A program made the position numbers and the translations under genes. From the NCBI RefSeq assembly GCF_029269265.1, contig NZ_JARIXP010000001.1, positions 377,446-441,445 of the forward strand: a stretch of 64,000 nucleotides of DNA, read 5' to 3'. This document shows positions 31,782 to 38,945 of this stretch, piece by piece. The number at the start of each line of letters is the position of its first letter. Position 1 is the stretch's first letter. This stretch comes from Rheinheimera sp. 1928-s (lineage in GTDB: Bacteria; Pseudomonadota; Gammaproteobacteria; Enterobacterales; Alteromonadaceae). The notes beneath the pieces were generated by a model. It searched no databases. It worked only from the letters and a program-made list of their open reading frames with translations, and was not told where the DNA came from.

Positions 31782-32860
31782 TGAGTCGTCGTCCACAGGC
31801 CCGCATTGACTTAGCGGCCTTATTGCATAATTTACAACAAGTGCGTGCTGCCGCTCCAAATAGCAAAGTGCTGGCGGTGTTAAAAGCCAATGCTTATGGC
31901 CATGGTTTGCTGAAGGTGGCTGAACAACTCAAAGACGCCAGTGCTTTTGGTGTGGCCCGTATCGACGAAGCTTTGATGCTTCGCGCAGGCGGCATAGTCA
32001 AACCCATAGTACTACTGGAAGGTTTTTTCCATGCTGACGAATTGCCTCAGATAGTTGCCAGTAACTTACAGGTGGTGGTGCATCATCAAAGTCAGGTCGA
32101 GGCTTTAGTGGCTGCAGAGCTTGATTCACCTGTGCATGTCTGGCTGAAAATGGATAGCGGTATGCACCGTTTAGGTTTATTGCCGCAAGAGTTTCTGCAG
32201 GCCTATCAACAGTTGTGTCAAAGCCCTAATGTGATCCAGCCGATGCGGCTGATGACTCATTTTGCCAGTGCTGATGAGCTGACTGTTGATAGCACCCAAC
32301 AGCAAATCGATCTCTTTATGAAAACTGTTGCAGGTTTGGCAGGTGAGCTTTGTCTGGCCAATTCTGCTGGCACTTTGGCCTGGCCGCAAAGTCATGGCCA
32401 CTGGATCCGTCCTGGTTTAGCTTTATACGGTGTTTCGCCGATTGAGCAAGGCAGAGCAGAGCAACATCAGCTAAAAGCCGTGATGAGCTTTAGCAGCAGC
32501 GTCATTGCAGTGCGCGACGTGAAGCAAGGCGATAAAGTAGGTTATGGTGGCACCTGGACTGCACCAGCTGACACCCGCGTGGCTGTGGTGGCTGTAGGTT
32601 ATGGCGATGGGTATCCAAGAGCGGCCAGCAATGGCTGTCCTGTACTGATTAAAGGCCAACGTTATCCGATAGTAGGTCGTGTCTCTATGGACATGACGAC
32701 AGTGGATATTGGCAATGCAGATGTGCAGATTGGTGATGAAGTGCTGTTATGGGGTGCTGATTTGCCTGTCGAAGAAATTGCAGAGCAAGCACAAACTATT
32801 CCTTACGAACTGCTCTGTAATATCACCAGCAGGGTCGAGTTCAGATATCTGAATCTTTAA
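31781..32860 (+). CDS. alr: Alanine racemase
   Basis: A PLP enzyme that makes D-alanine for peptidoglycan. The PLP lysine is in KANAYGHG near residue 36 and the catalytic tyrosine region is GYGGTWTA. Length is 359 residues. It overlaps dnaB by one base, the order found in many gammaproteobacteria, and is followed by a strong terminator. Confidence 0.97.
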   Translation: MSRRPQARIDLAALLHNLQQVRAAAPNSKVLAVLKANAYGHGLLKVAEQLKDASAFGVARIDEALMLRAGGIVKPIVLLEGFFHADELPQIVASNLQVVVHHQSQVEALVAAELDSPVHVWLKMDSGMHRLGLLPQEFLQAYQQLCQSPNVIQPMRLMTHFASADELTVDSTQQQIDLFMKTVAGLAGELCLANSAGTLAWPQSHGHWIRPGLALYGVSPIEQGRAEQHQLKAVMSFSSSVIAVRDVKQGDKVGYGGTWTAPADTRVAVVAVGYGDGYPRAASNGCPVLIKGQRYPIVGRVSMDMTTVDIGNADVQIGDEVLLWGADLPVEEIAEQAQTIPYELLCNITSRVEFRYLNL

Positions 32861-32864
32861 TAGC

Positions 32865-32890
32865 AAAAAGCCGACTTTAGTCGGCTTTTT
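32865..32890 (+). terminator. Terminator of alr (bidirectional)
   Basis: AAAAAGCCGAC, loop TTTA, GTCGGCTTTTT. It lies between the convergent alr and cheX genes and can serve both. Confidence 0.9.
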
Positions 32891-32907
32891 TGTCGGTGCA
32901 GATCAGC

Positions 32908-33372
32908 TTATTCGTCGAAGCTGACTTCAATAAATACTTTGCCAAAATCTGAGTCAAATGGCATCAGAATTTTTGCACCAGTGGTTTTGTGAGTGATAGT
33001 GTGGCCTTTGCCTGATACGACAACAGGCGTTGCCATACTGAATTCGTGGCCTTTTTCACCGAGAATACGTTTAGCACCACCAGTCACCATATTAGTGATT
33101 TCGCCAACCATATCGGTGACGTCTTCATTAATTTTGTCAGGTCTTTCGCCTAACATTCTGGACATGATTTCCAGCGCTAAAGATTCTTCAAAAGTGACTG
33201 AGAACGACCCTTTTGTAGTAGGGCCTATCATACCAATCAAACCTGATACTTCACCGCGAGCCTGTTCGTCTTTCTTTAATCGTGGCTGTCCTGGCACAAT
33301 AGTCGTATTGGCCATGGTACCTAACACATTGACTAACGAAGAGAGAAACGGATTTACATACTCAACATTCAT
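32908..33372 (-). CDS. CheX-type chemotaxis phosphatase domain protein
   Basis: CheX/CheC/FliY proteins dephosphorylate CheY-P. This 154-residue single-domain protein carries the active-site pattern DMVGEITN (Glu-x-x-Asn), followed about 22 residues later by a proline (SMATPVVV), once rather than twice, as in CheX. It is cytoplasmic, stands alone and is not in a chemotaxis operon. Its partner response regulator is not in the window; homologues in this order often act outside the main chemotaxis cluster. Confidence 0.85.
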   Translation of the reverse strand: MNVEYVNPFLSSLVNVLGTMANTTIVPGQPRLKKDEQARGEVSGLIGMIGPTTKGSFSVTFEESLALEIMSRMLGERPDKINEDVTDMVGEITNMVTGGAKRILGEKGHEFSMATPVVVSGKGHTITHKTTGAKILMPFDSDFGKVFIEVSFDE

Positions 33373-33550
33373 TTAATTAGCCTGTTCGGAGTCTGGACCT
33401 GATTGTATTGCCAACCTCAAGGTTAGGTGGCTATACCATATAACACAAGTCTAGCTTATTGTTTTGGTATGAATTTTTCTAAAATATTTACAATTTTATT
33501 CGGTTCTGCTCACTAAAATAGCCATTGAACCATCAAGGCGTCAAGCCTAT

Positions 33551-34000
33551 TCAGTCATTTGCTGTTTTTTTAAGGCAGCTTTGGCAGCTTCCATGAGCTT
33601 CTACAGTTTGTCTTTGAATTAAAAAGCCTTTTTCAGAGGCTAATGCGACAAACTCTTGCTGTAATGGGGACGAATGTAACTCCTCCACATGACCACACTG
33701 ATCACAGATCAACAGCTGGGCCGGATGATGCTGTTCAAAGTGATGACAGAGCAAAAACGCGTTGGTTGATTCAATTTTATGAATAAACCCCTGTTCTGTC
33801 AGAAAATCCAAAGCACGGTAAATAGTGGCAGGTTTAGCTGCGGGTTCACTGGCTTTTAATTGTTCGAGTAATTCATAGGCACCTATGCCGCCATGAGTTT
33901 CTGCCAACAAACGGAACACTTTTTCACGAATACTGGTAAAGCGTGCACCATTAACGTCACAAATATGGCGGGCCCTGGTGACCAAAGATTCAATCGACAT
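33551..34000 (-). CDS. zur: Zinc uptake regulator Zur (Fur family)
   Basis: A dimeric zinc-sensing repressor. The N-terminal winged helix contains KPATIYRALDFLTEQGFIHKIES. The C-terminal domain has HHFEQHHPAQLLICDQCGHVEEL and a second CQSC pair, giving the structural Cys4 zinc site. Length is 149 residues. The ATG at 34000 has CGGAG 12 bases upstream; a GTG at 34012 is also in frame. Features that favour Zur over Fur are the C-terminal CQSCLKK and the neighbourhood of dusA. A possible target box lies before the MerC-type gene at 5.4 kb. Confidence 0.88.
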   Translation of the reverse strand: MSIESLVTRARHICDVNGARFTSIREKVFRLLAETHGGIGAYELLEQLKASEPAAKPATIYRALDFLTEQGFIHKIESTNAFLLCHHFEQHHPAQLLICDQCGHVEELHSSPLQQEFVALASEKGFLIQRQTVEAHGSCQSCLKKTAND

Positions 34001-34131
34001 AACGCAGCTCACTCCGGTAGCAATGGCGGCAGTTTATCACAGAAGTTTGTCAGCTCCAGCCCTTGTGTTGGTAATTCCTTATACAAAACAAAAGTTAAGT
34101 TTTAATGCAGTTGTTATAGTTTGTTTGCCAT

Positions 34132-35172
34132 CTACAAACCTGCAAACTGGAAAGCTTCTGCTGGCCTGAATTGTGAAACCGCATTTCCTGCGTAGGTCTG
34201 ATGCTCTGATAAGGCAAGTTTGCGCACGGGTTGCCCCTTGTGCAGATCAACTTGTTTCAGGTCAACCCAGAAGGTGTTTGGTGTTAATGCAGTCTCAAAG
34301 TAGTAACGTAGTGCCTTATGATCAGAAACAGAGCGCCAGCGGGTTGATGAAATATTAGGCTCTGTGGGTGATGAAATACCAAAGGGTACTGAAGCATTAC
34401 GGATCACACTGAACAGGCTAGCTACCGCAATCAAAGGATCGCTAGTCTGAGGTATTGCTTGCAGGTAAAACGAGGCTCTGACAAAACGGTCTGCTGCTCT
34501 GTTCGTTCCCGGCAGCATAGTGGTGCCTCCTAATTCACGCCAGTATTCGTTGATTGCCAGCTGCTTTTCAAATATGGGGGAGTTGGTCATCACGGTATAA
34601 GACGGATCATGGTGGATCACCAGCTTTCCATTGATATACTCAAACACCGCATTGTCGCCTGAAGCGTCTGATAAAGATAAGTGTAAGGTGGCTAAACGGT
34701 CAGTTCCGGGAATATTTGCAGAGACAACAACAAAAGGTTCATTCTGCATGGCCGCTACAGCTTCAGACACGGTCGCAAAATTATCCAGCATATATTGTAC
34801 CCAGGCTGCGATACTCAAACCGGGTTGGCTGCCGTCATACTCTGCATAACGTGACTCTACTAACCACAACAGATTAGCGACCAGGCCTTTTTCGTTTAAA
34901 CCATCAGTGCTTGAAATATCAAAGGCACTGGCGACCACACTGCCATATATCGAGGTCCAGCGCACTGAGTTAGGGCCAACTTCTCCCTGACGTTGCATAC
35001 CTCGGGGAAATAGCCAAAGATTCACCGGGATCTCATCACGCCAATCCATCGAACGGGCAGTAAGCACCAGTTGCTCAGGACCTTTATAAACAGCTCTGGT
35101 ACAGGCTTCAGCTGTTGAGAACAGGCTCAGGGTACAAATTAACGTAAAGATAAACACCAGAAAGTTACGCAT
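34132..35172 (-). CDS. Secreted linear-amide C-N hydrolase (choloylglycine hydrolase family)
   Basis: An N-terminal-nucleophile hydrolase related to bile-salt hydrolases and penicillin V acylases. A 23-residue signal peptide ends in STAEA, and cleavage exposes Cys24 (CTRAVYKG), the expected nucleophile. TARSMDWRDEIP, with Arg and Asp, matches the family's active-site strand. Length is 346 residues, so it should be a mature periplasmic enzyme. In gram-negatives such enzymes often act on acyl-homoserine lactones or other amides; the substrate is not predictable here. It diverges from dusA. Confidence 0.9.
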   Translation of the reverse strand: MRNFLVFIFTLICTLSLFSTAEACTRAVYKGPEQLVLTARSMDWRDEIPVNLWLFPRGMQRQGEVGPNSVRWTSIYGSVVASAFDISSTDGLNEKGLVANLLWLVESRYAEYDGSQPGLSIAAWVQYMLDNFATVSEAVAAMQNEPFVVVSANIPGTDRLATLHLSLSDASGDNAVFEYINGKLVIHHDPSYTVMTNSPIFEKQLAINEYWRELGGTTMLPGTNRAADRFVRASFYLQAIPQTSDPLIAVASLFSVIRNASVPFGISSPTEPNISSTRWRSVSDHKALRYYFETALTPNTFWVDLKQVDLHKGQPVRKLALSEHQTYAGNAVSQFRPAEAFQFAGL

Positions 35173-35394
35173 ACAAGCTCCCTTGTTTTAGTTTTTCAGC
35201 TTACAAATCTACAATTTTGCCAGACTCCAGCATCTGACTGTTGTTGCATTTCTATTTTAGTCACATAGTGCAATCAGTATAGCTACAAGCTTTGCACTGA
35301 AAAGCCTGGCCGTCTGGTGTATACTCGCGCGATTTTTCTACACTCTGTATTCAGAGCTATAGAAAGCAGCAGATTAACCAGATGGCAGCCGTTT

Positions 35395-36396
35395 ATGATG
35401 AGTTCAAATACTTCCCTTTCAAAGCCTGTGATTATGGATCACCGTTTCTCCATTGCCCCTATGCTGGATTGGACTGACAGGCATTGTCGTTATTTCCATC
35501 GATTATTGTCTGAACATGCGGTGCTCTATACAGAGATGGTTACTACAGGCGCGATCATTTATGGTCAGGGCGATTATCTGGCTTTTAATGAAGAAGAGCA
35601 TCCTGTTGTAGTGCAATTGGGTGGTTCTGATCCTAAAGATATGGCGCACAGCGCTAAGCTTTGTCAGGAACGGGGTTACGACGCTATCAATATTAATGTT
35701 GGCTGCCCATCGGACAGAGTGCAAAACGGTATGTTTGGCGCTTGCCTGATGTCAAAGCCTGAACTAGTGGCTGCTTGTATCCATGAAATGCGTTCTGTAG
35801 TAGATATTCCTGTCACAGTAAAAAGCCGCATTGGGATTGATGATCAGGATAGCTATCAGTTTTTAGTAGATTTTATCGGCACTATCGCTGAATCCGGTTG
35901 TAACCAGTTTATTGTGCATGCCCGTAAAGCCTGGTTAAGTGGCTTAAGCCCTAAAGAAAATCGCGAAATTCCACCCCTGGATTACGAACGAGTGTATCAG
36001 CTGAAAAAAGATTTCCCCCATTTAGATATCTCCATCAATGGTGGCGTGAAAACCCTGGCTGATTGTTTAACCCATTTACAGCATGTGGATGGTGTGATGG
36101 TGGGGCGTGAAGCCTACAGTAACCCGTTGATGCTGGCGCAAATTGACGCTGCTATTTATAACAACCCACGCGCTGTACCAACACCACATCAGGTGGTGGA
36201 GCTGATGTTGCCTTATATTGAGCGCCAAATGGCACAGGGCGCACGCTTCTGGCATATAGCTCGACATATGCTCGGGTTGTTTCAGGGCGTACCTGGTGCC
36301 CGTTTATGGCGGCGGCATTTAAGTGAAATAGGCCACTTGCCGACCAGTGGTCCACAAGTCATGTTGGATGCGCTGAAAAAGGTGCCACAGCTTTAA
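35395..36396 (+). CDS. dusA: tRNA-dihydrouridine(20/20a) synthase DusA
   Basis: An FMN enzyme that reduces U20 and U20a in the tRNA D-loop. DusA-type signatures are [31 protein letters not shown] with the catalytic cysteine, and [19 protein letters not shown]. The frame is open from 35317; the start at the MM pair (35395) gives a 333-residue protein like the Escherichia coli enzyme, but no strong ribosome site decides it. A bidirectional-looking terminator follows. Confidence 0.93.
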   Translation: MMSSNTSLSKPVIMDHRFSIAPMLDWTDRHCRYFHRLLSEHAVLYTEMVTTGAIIYGQGDYLAFNEEEHPVVVQLGGSDPKDMAHSAKLCQERGYDAININVGCPSDRVQNGMFGACLMSKPELVAACIHEMRSVVDIPVTVKSRIGIDDQDSYQFLVDFIGTIAESGCNQFIVHARKAWLSGLSPKENREIPPLDYERVYQLKKDFPHLDISINGGVKTLADCLTHLQHVDGVMVGREAYSNPLMLAQIDAAIYNNPRAVPTPHQVVELMLPYIERQMAQGARFWHIARHMLGLFQGVPGARLWRRHLSEIGHLPTSGPQVMLDALKKVPQL

Positions 36397-36412
36397 CAGT
36401 GTGAGTATCAAG

Positions 36413-36447
36413 TTTTTAAAAAAGTGGTGAATTTCACCACTTTTTTT
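36413..36447 (+). terminator. Terminator of dusA; also a candidate activator site
   Basis: A perfect dyad AAAGTGGTGAA-T-TTCACCACTTT flanked by A and T runs ends the dusA transcript. Its left part AAAGTGGT lies 115 bases before the -24 element of the next promoter; the same octamer lies at exactly the same distance in the second sigma-54 promoter (37133). Confidence 0.75.
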
Positions 36448-36506
36448 GTTTTTAACTCTTACATGTTTTTTTGATAAATAGGTCAAATTTATTTTAAATT
36501 ATTATT

Positions 36507-36550
36507 TATCAGTAACTTAAAAATTAATTTCAGTATGGCACGTACCTTGA
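36507..36550 (+). promoter_or_regulatory. Sigma-54-type promoter P1 with IHF-like site
   Basis: TGGCACGTACCTTGA (36536-36550) matches the consensus TGGCACGNNNNTTGC except at the last base (A for C). An IHF-like site TATCAGTAACTTA (one mismatch to WATCAANNNNTTR) ends 17 bases upstream. It is 43 bases before the start of the 88-residue gene. The architecture is repeated at P2. Confidence 0.65.
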
Positions 36551-36592
36551 AATAGACATAGTGAACTTCACTACTCATTAAGGAGCACGACC

Positions 36593-36859
36593 ATGAAAAC
36601 ACTTGCTACGTTAGTCCTTGTTACCGCTGCAGCTTTTGCTGCTACACCATCAGCGCAAGCCAATGAGCTGAGCTTACCTTCTGTTAATACACAAGCCATC
36701 AGTTCTTTTGCTGCTGAATTAATAAATCAACAAATGGCTGAGTTAAAAGTTGTCATTCTGGAACAAAGCCAAAAAGCTTTGGCTGAACTGGAAACTAATT
36801 TAGTGACCAGCACTGAAACTGAAAAAGAAGTTGTGGTTACAGTAGCTAAGGTGGACTAA
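36593..36859 (+). CDS. Small secreted protein, 88 residues, unknown
   Basis: I do not recognise this family. Residues 1-23 (MKTLATLVLVTAAAFAATPSAQA) form a signal peptide. The mature 65 residues look helical and amphipathic, with a coiled-coil-like stretch (MAELKVVILEQSQKALAELE), and contain no cysteine, so it is probably a periplasmic helical peptide. A strong ribosome site (AAGGAGCACGACC) precedes it. It is the first gene behind P1 and is coupled to the 41-residue gene two bases downstream. Neighbouring PspC and sigma-54 control suggest envelope stress, as inference. Confidence 0.75.
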   Translation: MKTLATLVLVTAAAFAATPSAQANELSLPSVNTQAISSFAAELINQQMAELKVVILEQSQKALAELETNLVTSTETEKEVVVTVAKVD

Positions 36860-36861
36860 GG

Positions 36862-36987
36862 ATGCTGAGCTTAACATTAGGGTTGTTGGGGCTGTTTTTA
36901 TTACCCGTCGTTAGTGTTGGCCTGGTGTCTGTGATCTGGCATTGGTTATTACCCCCCTTTGATATTCCTGCTTCAACCCGGTCTTAA
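36862..36987 (+). CDS. 41-residue membrane microprotein
   Basis: Encoded two bases after the 88-residue gene, with AAGGTGG about 9 bases before its ATG. One hydrophobic segment covers about residues 4-30 (LTLGLLGLFLLPVVSVGLVS), followed by WHWLLPPFDIPASTRS. The stop lies inside the stem of the transcription terminator, so the gene and terminator overlap. No family is recognised. A single-pass inner-membrane protein is likely. Confidence 0.6.
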   Translation: MLSLTLGLLGLFLLPVVSVGLVSVIWHWLLPPFDIPASTRS

Positions 36988-37010
36988 GTAGTACCGGGTT
37001 TTGTTTTTTT
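36975..37010 (+). terminator. Terminator of the first micro-operon
   Basis: AACCCGGT, 10-nt loop, ACCGGGTT, then TTGTTTTTTT. The left arm is part of the 41-residue coding sequence. Confidence 0.85.
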
Positions 37011-37132
37011 AAGTTCTTGCTCCGCTGTTCATCTACTGCTGCAAATCCCATTTCTCTTTATTCATACACCTCTTTGCTTTGCCCTTTTGAGCTACCCACT
37101 TAACCTGAAATTATGTTTTTTAAAATGGCTAA

Positions 37133-37263
37133 AAAGTGGTCTAAATTGCTATTTAATATTTTAAGTAAAACTCTGAGAATGATCTGTAATTAGTTTTTAA
37201 ATCTAAAAATATCAATAAAATCAATTGTTTAAAATTTATTTATAAATTGGCACAACAGCTGCA
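37133..37263 (+). promoter_or_regulatory. Sigma-54-type promoter P2 with IHF site and upstream octamer
   Basis: TGGCACAACAGCTGCA (37248-37263) keeps the GG and GC dinucleotides at the right spacing, with few mismatches to the -24/-12 consensus. A perfect IHF consensus, AATCAATTGTTTA (37219-37231), ends 17 bases upstream, exactly as at P1. The octamer AAAGTGGT (37133-37140) lies 115 bases before -24, again as at P1, where an activator of the PspF/NtrC type could bind. The rest of the 340-base gap is AT-rich and otherwise featureless. Confidence 0.65.
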
Positions 37264-37330
37264 ATGTATAGGTATCAACAGATGAACTGATGATGAATTA
37301 AACCACTAACTAAGATTGAGGAGAGTCAAA

Positions 37331-37405
37331 ATGGAAATAGCAGCACTGATGGTTGTATTAGCTTGGTTCGGCATTGTTGGCAGCTGGGCTGCAGACGAAG
37401 TCTAA
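37331..37405 (+). CDS. 24-residue membrane microprotein, copy 1
   Basis: The product begins MEIAALMVVLAWFGIVG and ends SWAADEV: one hydrophobic helix with an acidic C-terminus. A strong ribosome site (GAGGAGAG) lies 6 bases before the ATG. The identical protein is encoded again at 37471 with four synonymous differences and none that change a residue, which is good evidence that the peptide is made and selected. Function unknown; it is the first gene behind P2. Confidence 0.75.
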   Translation: MEIAALMVVLAWFGIVGSWAADEV

Positions 37406-37414
37406 ATAACAAAA

Positions 37415-37432
37415 TGCTGATGAGTATCAGCA
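37415..37432 (+). other. Short hairpin between the two microprotein copies
   Basis: TGCTGAT, loop GAGT, ATCAGCA. There is no T-tract, so it is more likely an mRNA-stability or processing element than a terminator. Confidence 0.4.
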
Positions 37433-37470
37433 AAGGCACAAAAACATAAACAAAGGTGAGGAGAGTCAAA

Positions 37471-37545
37471 ATGGAAATAGCAGCACTGATGGTTGTATTA
37501 GCATGGTTTGGCATTGTAGGCAGTTGGGCTGCAGACGAAGTCTGA
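37471..37545 (+). CDS. 24-residue membrane microprotein, copy 2
   Basis: The encoded protein is identical to copy 1. Codons 11, 13, 16 and 18 differ only at the third base and the stop is TGA instead of TAA. The same GAGGAGAG ribosome site is present. Confidence 0.75.
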   Translation: MEIAALMVVLAWFGIVGSWAADEV

Positions 37546-37573
37546 ACAGAAAGCGTTTAGGGAGGTACGGAGC

Positions 37574-37669
37574 ATGTCACTGATTATTATCAACATTGTC
37601 GTGGTCTGGGCTTTAGCTGGTTTGCTCTGGTTGTTAGACAGAGCGGTTTATAACAAGGTTGGAGAGTAA
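37574..37669 (+). CDS. 31-residue membrane microprotein
   Basis: MSLIIINIVVVWALAGLL is a hydrophobic helix, followed by WLLDRAVYNKVGE. A GGAGG ribosome site lies 8 bases before the ATG. It ends four bases before the PspC start and its last codons contain the PspC ribosome site, so the two are coupled. Not recognised; its size and topology recall single-pass partners of PspC, such as PspD or PspG, but no homology can be claimed. Confidence 0.65.
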   Translation: MSLIIINIVVVWALAGLLWLLDRAVYNKVGE

Positions 37670-37673
37670 GCAT

Positions 37674-37883
37674 ATGAGCTTAGAAAAAGATAAAAGTGCC
37701 TGGTTTGTGAATAAGGCTAAACGTAAAATTTCAGGTGTGTGTGCAGGTTTTGCCGCTTTTTATGAGCAGCCAATCTGGTTAGTCCGCACTGTAGTGGTAT
37801 TGCTGGCGTTGTGTTTTCCGGTTGCTGTGGTAGTCGCTTATATCGCCGCTGCGTTAATACTGCCAGAACGTTGGGTGTACTGA
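37674..37883 (+). CDS. Short PspC-domain membrane protein
   Basis: PspC is the inner-membrane sensor/effector of the phage-shock response. This 69-residue protein has the domain signature KRKISGVCAGFAAFYEQPIWLVR, split here as KRKISGVCAGFA and FYEQPIWLVR, followed by a hydrophobic segment (VVVLLALCFPVAVVVAYIAA). It is much shorter than Escherichia coli PspC (119 residues), lacking the C-terminal periplasmic part. GGAGAG precedes the ATG at 37674; the frame opens at 37659. pspA, pspB and pspF are not in the window. Confidence 0.88.
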   Translation: MSLEKDKSAWFVNKAKRKISGVCAGFAAFYEQPIWLVRTVVVLLALCFPVAVVVAYIAAALILPERWVY

Positions 37884-37898
37884 TATGAGTTGTACAAA

Positions 37899-37927
37899 AC
37901 AGGCGGCCTGGCGGGCAGGTCGCCTGT
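37899..37927 (-). terminator. Terminator of prmA, possibly bidirectional
   Basis: ACAGGCG and CGCCTGT enclose an inner CCTG/CAGG stem. On the minus strand it is followed by TTTTG. It sits between the convergent pspC-like gene and prmA. Confidence 0.7.
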
Positions 37928-37950
37928 AGAGATGGTAAGTTGCTATAAAA

Positions 37951-38835
37951 TTATATGTTCTTCCGTGCCGTTAAGCGCACCCATTCTTCTTTGACTGCTA
38001 CCGGGTCAAACTCAAATTCTGCCGCATAGGCATCAATTACCGACTGCGCCTGACTTTCCAGAATACCGGACAGCGCCAGTAAGCCACCTGGTTTGACATA
38101 AGCACTGATAATGCCTGAAAGCTGAGCCAATGGGCCGGCCAGAATATTTGCCACTACTACATCGGCTTGTAATGACGCAGGTTGATCCTTTGGCAAATAC
38201 AGCTCAATTTGTTGTTCTACGCCGTTACGGGTGGCGTTGGCGAGGCTGGATTCAATAGCTTGTGGATCAATATCGATTCCCACCACACGCTTAGCGCCCA
38301 GCTTTAATGCCGCAATACCTAAAATACCTGAGCCACAACCAAAATCGACCACTAAACTTTGCGACAATTCCTGTGCATCCAGCCATTCCATGCAAAGCGC
38401 TGTAGTTGGGTGAGTACCGGTACCAAAAGCCAGGCCAGGGTCAAGCATCACGTTTACTGCCGTTGGATCCGGAATGTCGCGCCAGCTTGGGCAAACCCAT
38501 AAACGGTTACCAAAGCGGATAGGGTGGAAGTTATCCATCCATTCTCTTTCCCAGTCTTTGTCTTCCAGTTGTTCCAGCTTGTACTGCACACCGTTTTTAA
38601 ACATGGCGGCTTTTTCCAGCTGTCGAACCACTTTGTCCATGTTGTGTTCGGCGTCAAACAAACCCACCACCACAGTGTTTTCCCAATACAAGACTTCACC
38701 CGGCAGAGGTTCATAAATAGGGGTGTCTTTGGCGTCAACAAAACTGACAGCTTGCGCGCCCCAGCTCATCAGCATATCGCTGACCTGCTCGGCTTGTTTT
38801 TCAGTGCTGTTTACGCGTAATTGGATCCACGGCAT
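37951..38835 (-). CDS. prmA: Ribosomal protein L11 methyltransferase
   Basis: Trimethylates lysines and the N-terminus of ribosomal protein L11 using SAM. The class I methyltransferase motif [20 protein letters not shown] is central, followed by [10 protein letters not shown] and the NILAGPL motif. The start MPWIQLRVN matches the family; a GTG five codons upstream is also in frame. Length is 294 residues. It is downstream of accC on the same strand but separated by a terminator-like palindrome. Confidence 0.97.
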   Translation of the reverse strand: MPWIQLRVNSTEKQAEQVSDMLMSWGAQAVSFVDAKDTPIYEPLPGEVLYWENTVVVGLFDAEHNMDKVVRQLEKAAMFKNGVQYKLEQLEDKDWEREWMDNFHPIRFGNRLWVCPSWRDIPDPTAVNVMLDPGLAFGTGTHPTTALCMEWLDAQELSQSLVVDFGCGSGILGIAALKLGAKRVVGIDIDPQAIESSLANATRNGVEQQIELYLPKDQPASLQADVVVANILAGPLAQLSGIISAYVKPGGLLALSGILESQAQSVIDAYAAEFEFDPVAVKEEWVRLTARKNI

Positions 38836-38882
38836 GGCGTTGCTCTTCACTCTCTGGAATTGGGCGCGAATTGTAGCAAAAA

Positions 38883-38939
38883 AAAATGGGGTCAGATCAC
38901 ATTAATTGCCCGGCAATTAATGTGATCTGACCCCATTTT
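38883..38939. repeat. Perfect 57-nt palindrome with GGGGTCAG ends; terminator of accC
   Basis: A 28-bp perfect inverted repeat around a single central base. Arms run AAAATGGGGTCAGATCAC then ATTAATTGCC. On the minus strand it lies just after the accC stop and is followed by nine T, so it should act as a strong terminator before prmA. The sequence TGGGGTCAGATCA recurs at 45.9 kb, which marks it as a dispersed element. Confidence 0.9.
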
Positions 38940-38945
38940 CAGGTA

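Larger units (their letters stand above)
37317..37542 (+). repeat. Tandem duplication of an 86-base gene unit
   Basis: Bases 37317-37402 and 37457-37542 (period 140) match except at four positions, all third-codon and synonymous. Each copy includes the ribosome site and the whole coding region of the 24-residue protein. Confidence 0.95.

Noticed and set aside
34081..34131. Possible Zur box upstream of zur (TGTTATA near 34116)
   Set aside because: Only one half matches; the other half diverges, so autoregulation cannot be supported.
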